Below are positions 1-8,211 of a DNA stretch of 64,000 nt, one piece after another. Numbering within the stretch: position 1 is the first letter of the stretch; every line of letters starts with the position of its first letter. The DNA lies in contig NZ_BBMK01000010.1 in the NCBI RefSeq assembly GCF_000755285.1, positions 1-64,000 on the forward strand, in the 5' to 3' direction. A program made the position numbers and the translations under genes. The notes beneath the pieces are model-generated. The model worked only from the letters and a program-made list of their open reading frames with translations. It had not been told where the DNA came from and did not search any database. Origin of the DNA: Nonlabens ulvanivorans. GTDB lineage: Bacteria; Bacteroidota; Bacteroidia; Flavobacteriales; Flavobacteriaceae.

Positions 1-56
1 TTGGTGATTTGGTGATTTGGTGATTTGGTGATTTGGTGATTTGGTGATTTGGTGAT
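1..56. repeat. 8-bp tandem repeat, seven units
   Basis: Seven uninterrupted copies of TTGGTGAT run from the first base of the window, so the array may continue upstream. It ends 8 bp before the stop codon of the four-helix-bundle gene. A perfect short-period array with no spacers is a simple tandem repeat, not a CRISPR. Its closeness to that gene is mirrored by other short repeats on the gene's far side and around the second gene of this family. Confidence 0.95.
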
Positions 57-64
57 TAAATGTG

Positions 65-436
65 TTATTTATTTTTGAGGCTTCGTCTTAGTGCTGAAAT
101 CATTTTTCCGATTTCAGTTAACAATTTACGGTTTTCTTCAAATTCTTTATGACTAATATATTTCCTCAAAAATGCTTTAGAATTCCAAGTTACACATTCG
201 TGGCTACTATCCCAAGCCATTTTTAAGTACCTATTGAAATTTGCATCTGTACTTCCATAACCTTCTGAAATATTTGCGGCTATTGAGTCTGCTGCACGAG
301 CGTACTGGGAACTTAAACGATACATTTCTTTCTTAGGAAAACCTTCTGTAATCGTATTGATTTTCTCGCCAAATGCCATAGCCTTTTGATAGACCAGAAG
401 ATCTTCAAATTTAAAATGATAGTCACTCTTAAACAT
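65..436 (-). CDS. four helix bundle protein (23S rRNA intervening-sequence family)
   Basis: A protein of about 123 residues of the four-helix-bundle family first seen encoded in intervening sequences of 23S rRNA. Visible family features are an N-terminal FEDLLVYQKAM segment, the core LSSQYARAADSIAANISEG near the middle, and a lysine-rich helical C terminus. An upstream in-frame start would add MSLILIIK, but the ATG giving MFKSDYHFKFEDL matches family starts and is preferred. No rRNA is nearby, so this is a free-standing chromosomal copy. The molecular role of the family is not settled. Short repeats flank it on both sides. The family call is firm; function is unknown. Confidence 0.85.
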   Translation of the reverse strand: MFKSDYHFKFEDLLVYQKAMAFGEKINTITEGFPKKEMYRLSSQYARAADSIAANISEGYGSTDANFNRYLKMAWDSSHECVTWNSKAFLRKYISHKEFEENRKLLTEIGKMISALRRSLKNK

Positions 437-454
437 TTTTATAATTAAAATTAA

Positions 455-484
455 ACTCAAAGACTCACTGACTCAAAGACTCAC
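455..484. repeat. 14-bp direct repeat, period 16
   Basis: ACTCAAAGACTCAC occurs at 455-468 and again at 471-484, separated by TG. It lies just upstream of the four-helix-bundle gene, and its second copy overlaps the 3' end of the DUF1697 gene. Together with the array at 1-56 it brackets the small gene with simple repeats. Confidence 0.85.
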
Positions 485-972
485 AGCTCCGTAAGTTTCA
501 AAGTAGTATTATAATTCCGCATAGTAGAAACAACATCTAGTTTCTTCTCAAACCACGCATTAGTCATTTTAGTTTTCCCAAAACCGACTCCGCAATAGAA
601 ATAAATCACATTATTTACAATTTTAAAAGTTTCTAATTCAGTTGAGAATGACATCACCTCTTCCACTTTATCTTGTTCTGGAATCTCACTTAAAAAGCCA
701 AAACTCATAAATTTTGCATCATCCATCGTTCTCGTCTTAAATGGATTTACTTGTAGTATTTCCTTAAACTGAGATTGCTTTTTCACAATTACAGGAATGT
801 CCATGTCAAAATCAGATTTCAATAAATCGCTATTAAAAATAATATTCCCAGATTGTATATAAGTTGTCACACCATAAAAAGAGGTTTTCCCAAGTGCATC
901 ACGCAACAGCGCCATGGGTAGTTTGTTCTTACCGCCTACGTTAACGCCTCGCAATAGTGCTACATATCTCAT
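481..972 (-). CDS. DUF1697 family protein
   Basis: A 163-residue cytoplasmic protein starting MRYVALLRGVNVGGKNKLPM, the signature N terminus of DUF1697, followed by TYIQSGNIIF and DIPVIVKKQSQF blocks that are also typical. Family members are usually about 175-180 residues, so this is slightly short, mainly in the segment after LLRDAL. Function is unknown. Its ATG shares one base with the stop of the upstream 3-hydroxyacyl-CoA dehydrogenase gene, so the two are probably translationally coupled, yet nothing in the protein suggests a part in phenylacetate metabolism. The C terminus reaches into the direct repeat at 471-484. Confidence 0.85.
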   Translation of the reverse strand: MRYVALLRGVNVGGKNKLPMALLRDALGKTSFYGVTTYIQSGNIIFNSDLLKSDFDMDIPVIVKKQSQFKEILQVNPFKTRTMDDAKFMSFGFLSEIPEQDKVEEVMSFSTELETFKIVNNVIYFYCGVGFGKTKMTNAWFEKKLDVVSTMRNYNTTLKLTEL

Positions 973-2148
973 TACAGTGAGAATTTAGTTCCAGCAGTAT
1001 TCATCTTGCGCAATAACGGTGAGCATCTATAACGATCTTCTCGGTATAAATCATACATCGCGTCCAGTTCATTCACGCACCAATCGATTCCTTTTTCGTT
1101 TGCCCAGGCGAGTAATCCTTTTGGATAATTCACACCTTTGGTCATAGCACTATCTATTCCTTGTGCCGTTGCGATGTTTAAAAACAAGGCATCTGCTGCC
1201 TCATTGATAAGCATTATGAGTACTCGATCTTGAATTTCTTTTATAAGTTCAGGAGATTTTACTGGGTCCGCTTTCGCGAAAGCGTGCTCACTATCCACAT
1301 TCACATAATCATAAAAACCTCTTCCAGATTTACGACCTAACCAGCCAGCCTCAACCAATCGTTTTTGAGTCAACGCAGGCTTGTAACGTGGATCAAAGTA
1401 AAAGGCTGCAAAAACAGTCTCCGTCACCACATAATTCACATCGTGACCTATATAATCCATCAATTCAAAAGGCCCCATTTTAAAACCCAATCCTTTCAAT
1501 GCATAGTCTATAGTGCAAAACTCGCCATTCCTTCTTCATAAATACGCAGCGATTCACTGTAAAAAGGTCGCGCCACACGATTTACTATAAAACCAGGCGT
1601 ATCCTTTGCTACAGCAACTACTTTCTTCCAGTTCTCAATGGTGGTAACACAAGTATCTGTGACATTTTGAGACGTTTGTACCGCAGGAATCACCTCAACA
1701 AGTTTCATTAATGGCGCTGGATTAAAGAAGTGGATCCCTATACAACGCTCTGGTTTATTGAGTGATGCTGCAATACTCGCGATACTTAAACTAGAAGTGT
1801 TAGAAGCAATAATACAGTTGTCAGACACGTGAGCTTCTAATTCTTGAAACACCTTTTTCTTTATATCAAGGTTTTCAATAATCGCCTCGATGGTAAGATC
1901 AGAGTCGGTAGATCCTTTACCGTACTAACATAAAAGATATTGGATTGTATGCGAGTTTTCTCAGCAGCATCTATTCTACCTTTCTCAATAAGTCGGTTCA
2001 TTATCTTTTCAAGAGCCGCTTGCGCTTTGTCCAGTTGCGCTTGATTTACATCAAACAGTTTTACTTGACAACCAGCCGTGGCAGCTACTTGAGCAATACC
2101 ACTACCCATGGTTCCTGCTCCTATTACTCCTACTTTATTTATATCCAT
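972..2148 (-). pseudogene. paaH: 3-hydroxyacyl-CoA dehydrogenase (PaaH-like), two frameshifts
   Basis: Three consecutive minus-strand fragments make one gene of about 390 residues. The first holds the Rossmann motif GVIGAGTMGSGIAQ; the second has ASNTSSLSIASIA and GIHFFNPAPLMKLVEVI; the third has the C-terminal dimer domain ([12 protein letters not shown]). The enzyme would oxidise 3-hydroxyadipyl-CoA with NAD late in the phenylacetyl-CoA route, which suits its place at the end of the paa block. Frame is lost near 1914-1918 (KGSTDSDLTIEAIIEN continues one frame away) and near 1513-1516 (expected [12 protein letters not shown]). Each needs one restored base. Both breaks are probably sequence errors, since all three parts remain conserved. 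It carries a palindrome copy encoding AFAKA. Confidence 0.85.
1269..1284. repeat. 16-bp palindrome, perfect copy, in paaH
   Basis: CGCTTTCGCGAAAGCG lies inside the third fragment of the dehydrogenase gene and is read as AFAKA within EHAFAKADP. Confidence 0.95.
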
Positions 2149-2201
2149 AGATTTAATAATTCACCTTTAATTTTTCGCTATTATTAGTTTCTTTTGCTCA
2201 C

Positions 2202-2209
2202 CAAATATA
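2202..2209 (-). promoter_or_regulatory. possible -7 element for the dehydrogenase gene
   Basis: On the minus strand this reads TATATTTG, matching the Bacteroidota TAnnTTTG element, 54 bp before the ATG at 2148. No good TTTG -33 box is visible at the usual distance. ACTAACT-type half sites just upstream resemble the paaE operator arms but do not form a palindrome. Confidence 0.35.
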
Positions 2210-2304
2210 ATAAGTTAGTTAGTGAAGTTATCTAATAAACTCATAAGTCTTGACCGGATACACAATATAAACACGTTGATTATTTGCCCTTACAAATAAA
2301 TTGT

Positions 2305-2336
2305 TTTGAACTATTGGGCAATAGGACCTAGATTTG
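2305..2336 (+). promoter_or_regulatory. Bacteroidota-type promoter of the SulP gene
   Basis: TTTG at 2305-2308 is followed after 20 bp by TAGATTTG at 2329-2336, an exact match to the TTTG / TAnnTTTG consensus. Transcription would begin near 2340, giving a leader of about 56 nt. This fixes the start codon at 2396, because an upstream in-frame ATG at 2306 lies inside the promoter. Confidence 0.65.
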
Positions 2337-2395
2337 TTTATAAGCTCAAGGCATTAAGTTACTTTTATAACTGGCCAACTAAAAAACATTGTACT

Positions 2396-4051
2396 ATGCT
2401 TTCTTCTTTTTATGATACTAAAAATTTAAAAGGTGATCTCACTGGTGGTCTAGTCGCTGGTGTTGTTGCACTACCTCTTGCACTAGCATTTGGTGTTCAA
2501 TCTGGTTTAGGAGCTATTGCTGGACTATATGGTGCTATCGCGGTTGGGATTTTTGCAGCTATCTTTGGTGGTACTGCAACTCAAGCTAGTGGACCTACTG
2601 GACCTATGACGGTAGTATCTGCTGCTTTAGTGGTAAAAGCTATTGAACTTACCGGCAGCGTAGAAGCCGCGATGCCTATAATCATACTTACGTTTTTAAC
2701 TGGTGGGATTATTCAAATGCTTTTTGGCTTTATCAACATAGCTGGATACATTAAATACTTCCCTTATCCTGTGGTTTCTGGCTTTATGAGCGGTGTAGGT
2801 TTAATCATTATTTTACTTCAAATATTCCCGCTTTTTGGAATGGTATCGCCTAAAAACACATTGAAAGTTCTAGGTGACATGCCGTTATTAATAGAAGGGT
2901 TTAATTGGCAAGCACTAGTATTAGGCGCACTAACCGTATTCATTTATTATACATTTCCTAAAATTACTAAAGCGATACCTAGCGCACTTGTTGCATTGAT
3001 TGTTGTTTCTGTTGTTGCTTATTTCTTACCATGGCAAGTGCCTATCATAGGTGATATTCCATCTGGATTACCTTCTTTAAAGCTAAATGGGATTTTAGAT
3101 ATTGACTCGAGTGCCTATGCACTTGTGGCCGAATATGCATTAGTTCTAGCTGTTTTAGGATCTATAGATTCTTTGCTCACATCAGTCATTGCAGATAATA
3201 TGACCAAAACTAAACATAATAGCAACAGAGAGTTAATAGGTCAAGGAATTGGGAACATGGTTGCTGCGATATTTGGTGGTATTCCTGGAGCAGGAGCTAC
3301 AAAGGGAACGGTTGTAAATATAAATTCTGGTGGAAAAACACGCTTATCAGGTGTGTTACATGGATTATTTCTTGCAGCAGTTTTACTAGGTTTAAGTGGT
3401 CTTGCAGCGCATATTCCACTAGCGGTTCTTGCCGGAATCTTGATTCCTATCGGTTTTAAAATTATAGATACAAAAGGACTTAAGCATTTACTTGCGGTAC
3501 CACGTGCAGATGCCGTAGTATTAATTATCGTACTGTTGATGACTACATTTGGTAGTCTAATACAAGCGGTAGGTATCGGAGTTATACTGGCATCCTTACT
3601 ATTTATGAAACGCGCAAGCGATCTAGGAGAAAAAGGACTAGAAGTAGGAACTCTTGCAGGATTTGACGGTGAACAACCTTGGAAAGACGAGCAAGAGTTA
3701 TATAATACTTTTAAGGATCAAATTTATATAAAGCACCTCTATGGACCGCTGTTCTTCGGTTTCACGTCACACTTTCAAGAAACCATTAAAGCTCTTTCTC
3801 CAGAAGTAAAAGCGTTGATAATTCGTCTGGATCGAGTTCCTTACATAGATCAATCTGGTTTGTATGCTTTAGAAAATGCGGTTCTAGATTTAGAAAAACG
3901 TGATGTAAGGGTAGTTCTTACCGGTTTACAAGAACAACCTAAAGATAAATTAGAATCGATTGATATCATACCAGATTTGGTAAGTGAGTCTGAGACTTTT
4001 GCAACTATAGAAGAGGCCTTTGAGTACTTAAAAAATCATTTTAAATTATAA
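2396..4051 (+). CDS. SulP family inorganic anion transporter with STAS domain
   Basis: A 551-residue membrane protein of the SulP (SLC26-like) family, probably moving bicarbonate or sulfate across the inner membrane. The N terminus NLKGDLTGGLVAGVVALPLALAFG and the motif QASGPTGPMTVV are typical of the BicA-like branch. Roughly ten or more hydrophobic segments are followed by a cytoplasmic STAS domain (about residue 440 onward, with IIRLDRVPYIDQSGLYALENA). It is transcribed against the surrounding paa genes and ends 8 bp from paaG, tail to tail, with no terminator hairpin between them. It has its own consensus promoter, so it is best viewed as an independent unit sitting within the catabolic cluster. 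The substrate is inferred, not shown. Confidence 0.88.
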   Translation: MLSSFYDTKNLKGDLTGGLVAGVVALPLALAFGVQSGLGAIAGLYGAIAVGIFAAIFGGTATQASGPTGPMTVVSAALVVKAIELTGSVEAAMPIIILTFLTGGIIQMLFGFINIAGYIKYFPYPVVSGFMSGVGLIIILLQIFPLFGMVSPKNTLKVLGDMPLLIEGFNWQALVLGALTVFIYYTFPKITKAIPSALVALIVVSVVAYFLPWQVPIIGDIPSGLPSLKLNGILDIDSSAYALVAEYALVLAVLGSIDSLLTSVIADNMTKTKHNSNRELIGQGIGNMVAAIFGGIPGAGATKGTVVNINSGGKTRLSGVLHGLFLAAVLLGLSGLAAHIPLAVLAGILIPIGFKIIDTKGLKHLLAVPRADAVVLIIVLLMTTFGSLIQAVGIGVILASLLFMKRASDLGEKGLEVGTLAGFDGEQPWKDEQELYNTFKDQIYIKHLYGPLFFGFTSHFQETIKALSPEVKALIIRLDRVPYIDQSGLYALENAVLDLEKRDVRVVLTGLQEQPKDKLESIDIIPDLVSESETFATIEEAFEYLKNHFKL

Positions 4052-4059
4052 AAACGGTT

Positions 4060-4842
4060 CTATTTTCCCTTAAAAACAGGCTTACGTTTCTCCATAAAAC
4101 TAGCAACACCTTCGGCATAATCTTCTGTAGAAGCGCTTTCTATTTGTAGTTTAGACTCAAGCGTTAGTTGCTCTTCTACCGTATTGTAAAACGATTGATT
4201 CAGTGCTTTTTTAGTATTAGCTAACGCTACTGTAGGTAATGCGGCTAACTTTTGTGCTGTTTTTTGAGCGGTCGCTAGAAAATCTGCATCAGGAATAGAT
4301 TTATAGATCATTCCCATTTGGTCAGCTTCTGGAGCTGTAATTTTATCGGCAAGCATCATCGCAGCACTTGCTTTTCCAAAACCTATTAATCTAGGTAAAA
4401 AGAACGTTCCAGCACTATCTGGAATCAAACCTATTTTAGAAAAAGCTTGTATAAAAGCAGCACTTTCTGTTGCGATAACTACATCACAACATAGAGCTAT
4501 GTTTGCACCTGCACCAGCGGCAACACCATTTACGGCAGCAACTACTGGTTTTGCAAGATTTCTTATTTTAAGCACTATAGGGTTATAATGATCGTCTAGA
4601 ATGGCTTTAAAACCTGGGTTCAATTCTGGATCGGTAATTTCTTGAATATCCTGACCAGCACAGAAGGCTTTTCCTTCTCCTACGATAATCACCGCTCTCA
4701 CCTCTTCATTTGAAGCACATTGATCCAGTGCATCTTGCATAGCAAATGCCATCTCGCGATTAAAAGAATTGAATACTTGTGGTCTATTTAAAGTTATGGT
4801 TGCAACGCCGTTATCGACTTGCATTAGGATAGAATCTGACAT
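4060..4842 (-). CDS. paaG: enoyl-CoA hydratase/isomerase, probably PaaG
   Basis: A 260-residue crotonase-fold protein. The oxyanion-hole segments are visible at KAFCAGQDI and VNGVAAGAGANIAL, followed by FSKIGLIPDSAGTFFLPRLIG. AGQD, the HYNPIVLKIRNLAKPVVAAVNG stretch and the acidic residue after PDSAG resemble PaaG, which isomerises 1,2-epoxyphenylacetyl-CoA to the oxepin. Position between paaD and the 3-hydroxyacyl-CoA dehydrogenase supports this. A PaaF-type hydratase is the main alternative; only one crotonase is present in the window. It lies 106 bp downstream of paaD, with a palindrome copy in the gap. Confidence 0.82.
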   Translation of the reverse strand: MSDSILMQVDNGVATITLNRPQVFNSFNREMAFAMQDALDQCASNEEVRAVIIVGEGKAFCAGQDIQEITDPELNPGFKAILDDHYNPIVLKIRNLAKPVVAAVNGVAAGAGANIALCCDVVIATESAAFIQAFSKIGLIPDSAGTFFLPRLIGFGKASAAMMLADKITAPEADQMGMIYKSIPDADFLATAQKTAQKLAALPTVALANTKKALNQSFYNTVEEQLTLESKLQIESASTEDYAEGVASFMEKRKPVFKGK

Positions 4843-4931
4843 GAATTTATTTATATTTAAATATCGTCTTCGACAGGCTCAGACTGATATTTTAGTTTTA
4901 GAAATTTATTATAAAGGTAGTGGTTGTCATA

Positions 4932-4945
4932 CTTTCGCGAAAGCG
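4932..4945. repeat. palindrome copy, 14 of 16 bp, after paaD
   Basis: CTTTCGCGAAAGCG begins three bases beyond the paaD stop codon on the minus strand. The core is perfect; only the outer CG on one side is lost. There is no T-tract, so it is not a normal terminator. Confidence 0.9.
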
Positions 4946-4948
4946 AGA

Positions 4949-5446
4949 TTACTTCAAACACTTAAAATAATCAAATGGCTCTAAGCAAACCTCACACTGG
5001 AACATAGCCTTACAGGCCGTAGAACCAAACTGGCTGACCAACTTGGTGTTTTGTGAACCGCAGTTGGTACATTTCACGAGTTTCTTCTCATTGAGAAGCA
5101 CATCTTTATCTGCTGTTTCTTCTAGTGGAGCGGCGATACCGTATTCTTCTAGCGCTTTACGACCACGCTCGGTAATCCAGTCAGTCGTCCACGGCGGACT
5201 CATAATTAATTGTATGTGAGTTGTGTATCCGTGAACTGCAAATGCTCGCTCTAGATCATCGCCTATAACATCCATCGCCGGACAACCGCTGTAAGTAGGC
5301 GTTAGTTTTATAGTAATCTCTTTTCCTTCAACTATAACTTCTCGGATTACCCCAAGGTCGACCACGTTTAATACAGGTATTTCAGGATCTTTCACAGATT
5401 CTAAAACATCTAATAATTCTTGAGATATGTTATAGTTTTGGATCAT
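4949..5446 (-). CDS. paaD: phenylacetyl-CoA epoxidase accessory protein PaaD
   Basis: 165 residues. The N-terminal MIP18/DUF59 domain (LDVLESVKDPEIPVLNVVDLGVIREV, then TPTYSGCPAMDVI) is the Fe-S assembly type, and the C terminus carries a zinc-ribbon-like set of cysteines (CTNCGSQNTK, CKAMFQCEVC). PaaD helps mature the multicomponent epoxidase formed by PaaABCE. It follows paaC on the same strand after 24 bp. Length and both domains are as expected. Confidence 0.92.
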   Translation of the reverse strand: MIQNYNISQELLDVLESVKDPEIPVLNVVDLGVIREVIVEGKEITIKLTPTYSGCPAMDVIGDDLERAFAVHGYTTHIQLIMSPPWTTDWITERGRKALEEYGIAAPLEETADKDVLLNEKKLVKCTNCGSQNTKLVSQFGSTACKAMFQCEVCLEPFDYFKCLK

Positions 5447-5470
5447 ATTGAATATCGAATATCGATTAAA

Positions 5471-6271
5471 TTACCACTTACTATCAGGATAAGCACGCTG
5501 CATATACTGCATATCTGCAAGAATGTAACCCATGTGTTCACTGTGTAAACCTTCTTTGCCGCCTTTTTGAAAATATTCTACTTCTGGAATATCAAGTGTT
5601 GCTATAGAAAGTAATTCACCTACTTTTTCATAGTAGTATTCTTTTAATTGCAACATATCTGGCGCTACACCAGCAGCAATCATAGCATCATCTGCCTTTG
5701 TGGTGTGAAACAACTCATCTGTATAAATCCAAAGATCATTTACAGCTTGTTGTACACGTGTTTTACTCTCCTCGGTTCCGTCGCCTAAACGTTTTAACCA
5801 GTCACCAGAAAAACGCTCGTGGTAACTTGCTTCTTTGATTCCTTTAAAGGCTAACGCTCTTAAAGTCTCGTCTGCACTTTGTTGTAAAGCACCTAAGAAC
5901 ATTCTATTATATACATCAAAGAAAAACTGACGTACAATCACGTAACCGAAATCAATATTAGGCTGCTCTACCAGTAATACACTTTTATATTCTCGTTCCT
6001 TTCTTAAAAATGCGATGTCATCTTCAGTAGACTTATCACCTCTTAATTGCGCTATATATTGGTAATAACTACGCACTTGACCTAACATATCTAGTGAGAT
6101 ATTAGTAAGTGCAATATCTGGCTCTAGATTAGGACCGTGACCACAAAGTTCTCCTAGACGCTGACCAAGAATCAAATAGTTATCTGCTACTCCTAAAAGG
6201 TAGTTGATTAAGTGTTGCTTGTTTTCCTTTGATTCAAGGAATTGTGGGTTTAATTCTTTTATGGGTTTCAT
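5471..6271 (-). CDS. paaC: phenylacetyl-CoA epoxidase subunit PaaC
   Basis: 266 residues, a ferritin-like helical protein that is the structural partner of PaaA. Diagnostic stretches are NYLLGVADNYLILGQRLGELCGHGP near the start, LDMLGQVRSYYQYIA, and a C-terminal GGKEGLHSEHMGYILADMQYMQRAYPDSKW typical of the family. PaaA and PaaC form the heterodimeric core that epoxidises the ring of phenylacetyl-CoA. A broken four-helix-bundle gene, rather than the usual direct junction, separates it from paaB. Confidence 0.93.
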   Translation of the reverse strand: MKPIKELNPQFLESKENKQHLINYLLGVADNYLILGQRLGELCGHGPNLEPDIALTNISLDMLGQVRSYYQYIAQLRGDKSTEDDIAFLRKEREYKSVLLVEQPNIDFGYVIVRQFFFDVYNRMFLGALQQSADETLRALAFKGIKEASYHERFSGDWLKRLGDGTEESKTRVQQAVNDLWIYTDELFHTTKADDAMIAAGVAPDMLQLKEYYYEKVGELLSIATLDIPEVEYFQKGGKEGLHSEHMGYILADMQYMQRAYPDSKW

Positions 6272-6275
6272 ATAA

Positions 6276-6302
6276 AAGTTTAAGTTGAAGTTGAAGTTTA
6301 AG
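6276..6302. repeat. short degenerate 6-bp repeat (AAGTTT/AAGTTG)
   Basis: Four hexamers alternate AAGTTT, AAGTTG, AAGTTG, AAGTTT between the paaC start and the end of the small broken gene. Related AAACTTAAGTTTA-like sequence is found on the other side of that gene (6700-6716) and again before paaB (7011-7048). Confidence 0.7.
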
Positions 6303-6330
6303 ATAAAGCTTAATTCAGCCTCATTTAACT

Positions 6331-6684
6331 CTATGACTTAGATTTGATTATTGCTCGTAAAATTTTTATTAGTTTTAAAGACTCTTGCGATAATTTCTCA
6401 AGCTCAGTTTTATAATTTAACTCGGCTCCTATTTGGATTAAAAGATTGTTTCGACATTCTTTTATCTCTTTATGAGCAATGTTGAGCTTATTTAAATTGC
6501 CTTTTTGACTACTTGCGCCTAAGAATTCACCAAAGTTTAATGCTACAGATCCTGAAGAACGAATGATTTGTTATTGATAATACCGAGAGGCATAATCAGT
6601 CCAGTCCGCTTTACGTGAAACTTTCACCATATCTACGGCAAACTTGATTAACCTATCCTCTAAATCGTATTTCTTTCCATCCAT
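6331..6684 (-). pseudogene. four helix bundle protein, in-frame stop
   Basis: Reading from the ATG at 6684 gives MDGKKYDLEDRLIKFAVDMV and then, in the same frame after a TAA at 6571-6573, QIIRSSGSVALNFGEFLGA, the hallmark core of the four-helix-bundle family. The full reading would be about 117 residues. The stop replaces a codon just before the core, and either a point mutation or a sequence error would explain it. It is a second, distant paralog of the gene at 65-436 and lies between paaB and paaC on their strand, flanked by short repeats, so it looks like an insertion into the operon. Confidence 0.75.
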
Positions 6685-6724
6685 ATTTAAAGTTGATCCT
6701 AAACTTAAGTTTATACTCAATGAA

Positions 6725-7009
6725 TTACATGTGTTTTAATTCTTCAGGTAACTCATAAAAAGTAGGATGTCTGTACACTTTATCTGTAGCCGGTTCAAAT
6801 AACTCGCCACTTGCCTCTGGACTGCTGGCCGTAATATTATTAGACTCTACTACCCAAATACTCACGCCTTCATTTCTACGTGTGTAGACGTCGCGTGCGT
6901 TATTCATTGCCATTTCAGCATCTTCGGCATGCAAGCTACCGCAATGTCTGTGTTCTAATCCGTTTTTAGATCTTATAAAAACTTCCCAAAGTGGAATTTC
7001 TTGACTCAT
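6725..7009 (-). CDS. paaB: phenylacetyl-CoA epoxidase subunit PaaB
   Basis: 94 residues, the standard length. It begins MSQEIPLWEVFIRSKNGLEHRHCGSLHA and contains NARDVYTRRNEGVSIWVVESN, both strongly conserved. PaaB bridges PaaAC dimers in the epoxidase complex. It sits 101 bp after paaA on the same strand; the gap is AT-rich with AAGTTTAAACTT-type repeats and no terminator, so co-transcription is expected. Confidence 0.93.
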   Translation of the reverse strand: MSQEIPLWEVFIRSKNGLEHRHCGSLHAEDAEMAMNNARDVYTRRNEGVSIWVVESNNITASSPEASGELFEPATDKVYRHPTFYELPEELKHM

Positions 7010-7110
7010 ATATATTTAAATTTAAGTTTAAACTTAAGTTTAGTTTAAAGGTTACTATTGCGCTGACCTCATTATTCTGCAGACATTTCACAAGAGATTT
7101 TTTACAGGCT

Positions 7111-8073
7111 TTAAACCGCTTGCGCAGTTTCTTCTTTTCTTACTTTTTGTTTAGCCGCATAAGCAGTAGCCGCTTCACGTACCCAAGCTCCATTATTCCA
7201 CGCATTGCGACGGTCATCTAGACGTTTTTTATTCATAGGTCCATGGCCTTTTACCACTTGCCAAAATTCGTCCCAGTTAATCTCACCAAAATCATAACTT
7301 CCTTTCTCATCATTCCATTTTAAATCTGCATCTGGAATAGTAAGTCCTAAAAGTTCTGCTTGCGGTACTGTTTGATCTATAAATTGCTGACGCAATTCAT
7401 CGTTCGTCTTACGCTTTAACTTCCATTTCATGGATTGCTCTGTATGCGTACTTGCGGCATCTGTAGGACCTAACATCATTAAAGATGGCCACCACCAGCG
7501 ATTCAACGCATCTTGTGCCATTTCTTTTTGCTCTTCACTACCATTACATAGCGATAACATGATTTCGTATCCTTGACGTTGGTGAAAACTTTCTTCCTTA
7601 CATACACGTACCATAGCACGAGCATAAGGTCCAAAAGAAGTACTACAAAGCGGCACTTGATTAATAATCGCAGCACCGTCAACTAGCCATCCTATCGCTC
7701 CCATATCTGCCCAAGTCATTGTTGGGTAATTAAAAATGGAAGAATATTTTGCTTTACCGGAATGTAAATCTTCATAAAGTTGCTCACGAGTGATACCCAA
7801 AGTTTCACAAGCGCTATATAGATATAGTCCATGTCCAGCCTCATCCTGCACTTTTGCAAGTAAAGCTACTTTACGTCGCAGTGATGGTGCACGAGTAATC
7901 CAGTTACCTTCTGGTAACATTCCTACGATTTCAGAATGGGCATGTTGGGAAATCTGTCTGATATGTGTCTTGCGATACTTCTCAGGCATCCAGTCCTTAG
8001 GCTCAATCTTTTCATCTCTAGCAATTTTGGCATCAAATTGCGCTTCTAAATTTTTGATTTCTGCTTCACTCAT
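7111..8073 (-). CDS. paaA: phenylacetyl-CoA epoxidase catalytic subunit PaaA
   Basis: 320 residues, the di-iron catalytic subunit. Metal-binding helices are visible at [17 protein letters not shown] and [16 protein letters not shown], and family blocks [35 protein letters not shown] and [13 protein letters not shown]-like segments are in place. It activates oxygen to form ring-1,2-epoxyphenylacetyl-CoA, using electrons from PaaE. The gap to paaE (8074-8211) holds a palindrome copy but no terminator. Confidence 0.95.
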   Translation of the reverse strand: MSEAEIKNLEAQFDAKIARDEKIEPKDWMPEKYRKTHIRQISQHAHSEIVGMLPEGNWITRAPSLRRKVALLAKVQDEAGHGLYLYSACETLGITREQLYEDLHSGKAKYSSIFNYPTMTWADMGAIGWLVDGAAIINQVPLCSTSFGPYARAMVRVCKEESFHQRQGYEIMLSLCNGSEEQKEMAQDALNRWWWPSLMMLGPTDAASTHTEQSMKWKLKRKTNDELRQQFIDQTVPQAELLGLTIPDADLKWNDEKGSYDFGEINWDEFWQVVKGHGPMNKKRLDDRRNAWNNGAWVREAATAYAAKQKVRKEETAQAV

Positions 8074-8169
8074 GGTTTCTATTTTTAAAACGCCTTAAAC
8101 AACACTTGGACATACTCCGTGTCGCATCTTCAACGCTATTTTATTCTTTCTTAAAATTTATTGATGTTT

Positions 8170-8185
8170 CGCTTTCGCGAAAGCG
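8170..8185. repeat. 16-bp palindrome, perfect copy, between paaE and paaA
   Basis: Lies 26 bp beyond the paaE stop and about 97 bp before the paaA start. No T-run follows on either strand. Confidence 0.95.
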
Positions 8186-8211
8186 ATATAACAATATTTT
8201 TATTCTATCCT

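Noticed and set aside
1-56. CRISPR array
   Set aside because: The repeats are 8 bp, contiguous and without spacers, so it is a simple tandem repeat.
2306-2395. Upstream extension of the SulP gene
   Set aside because: A consensus promoter (TTTG at 2305, TAGATTTG at 2329) occupies this stretch, and the extra 30 residues do not resemble a SulP N terminus.
6331-6684. Functional four-helix-bundle gene with a recoded stop
   Set aside because: No recoding signal is visible at 6571; a point mutation or sequence error is more likely.
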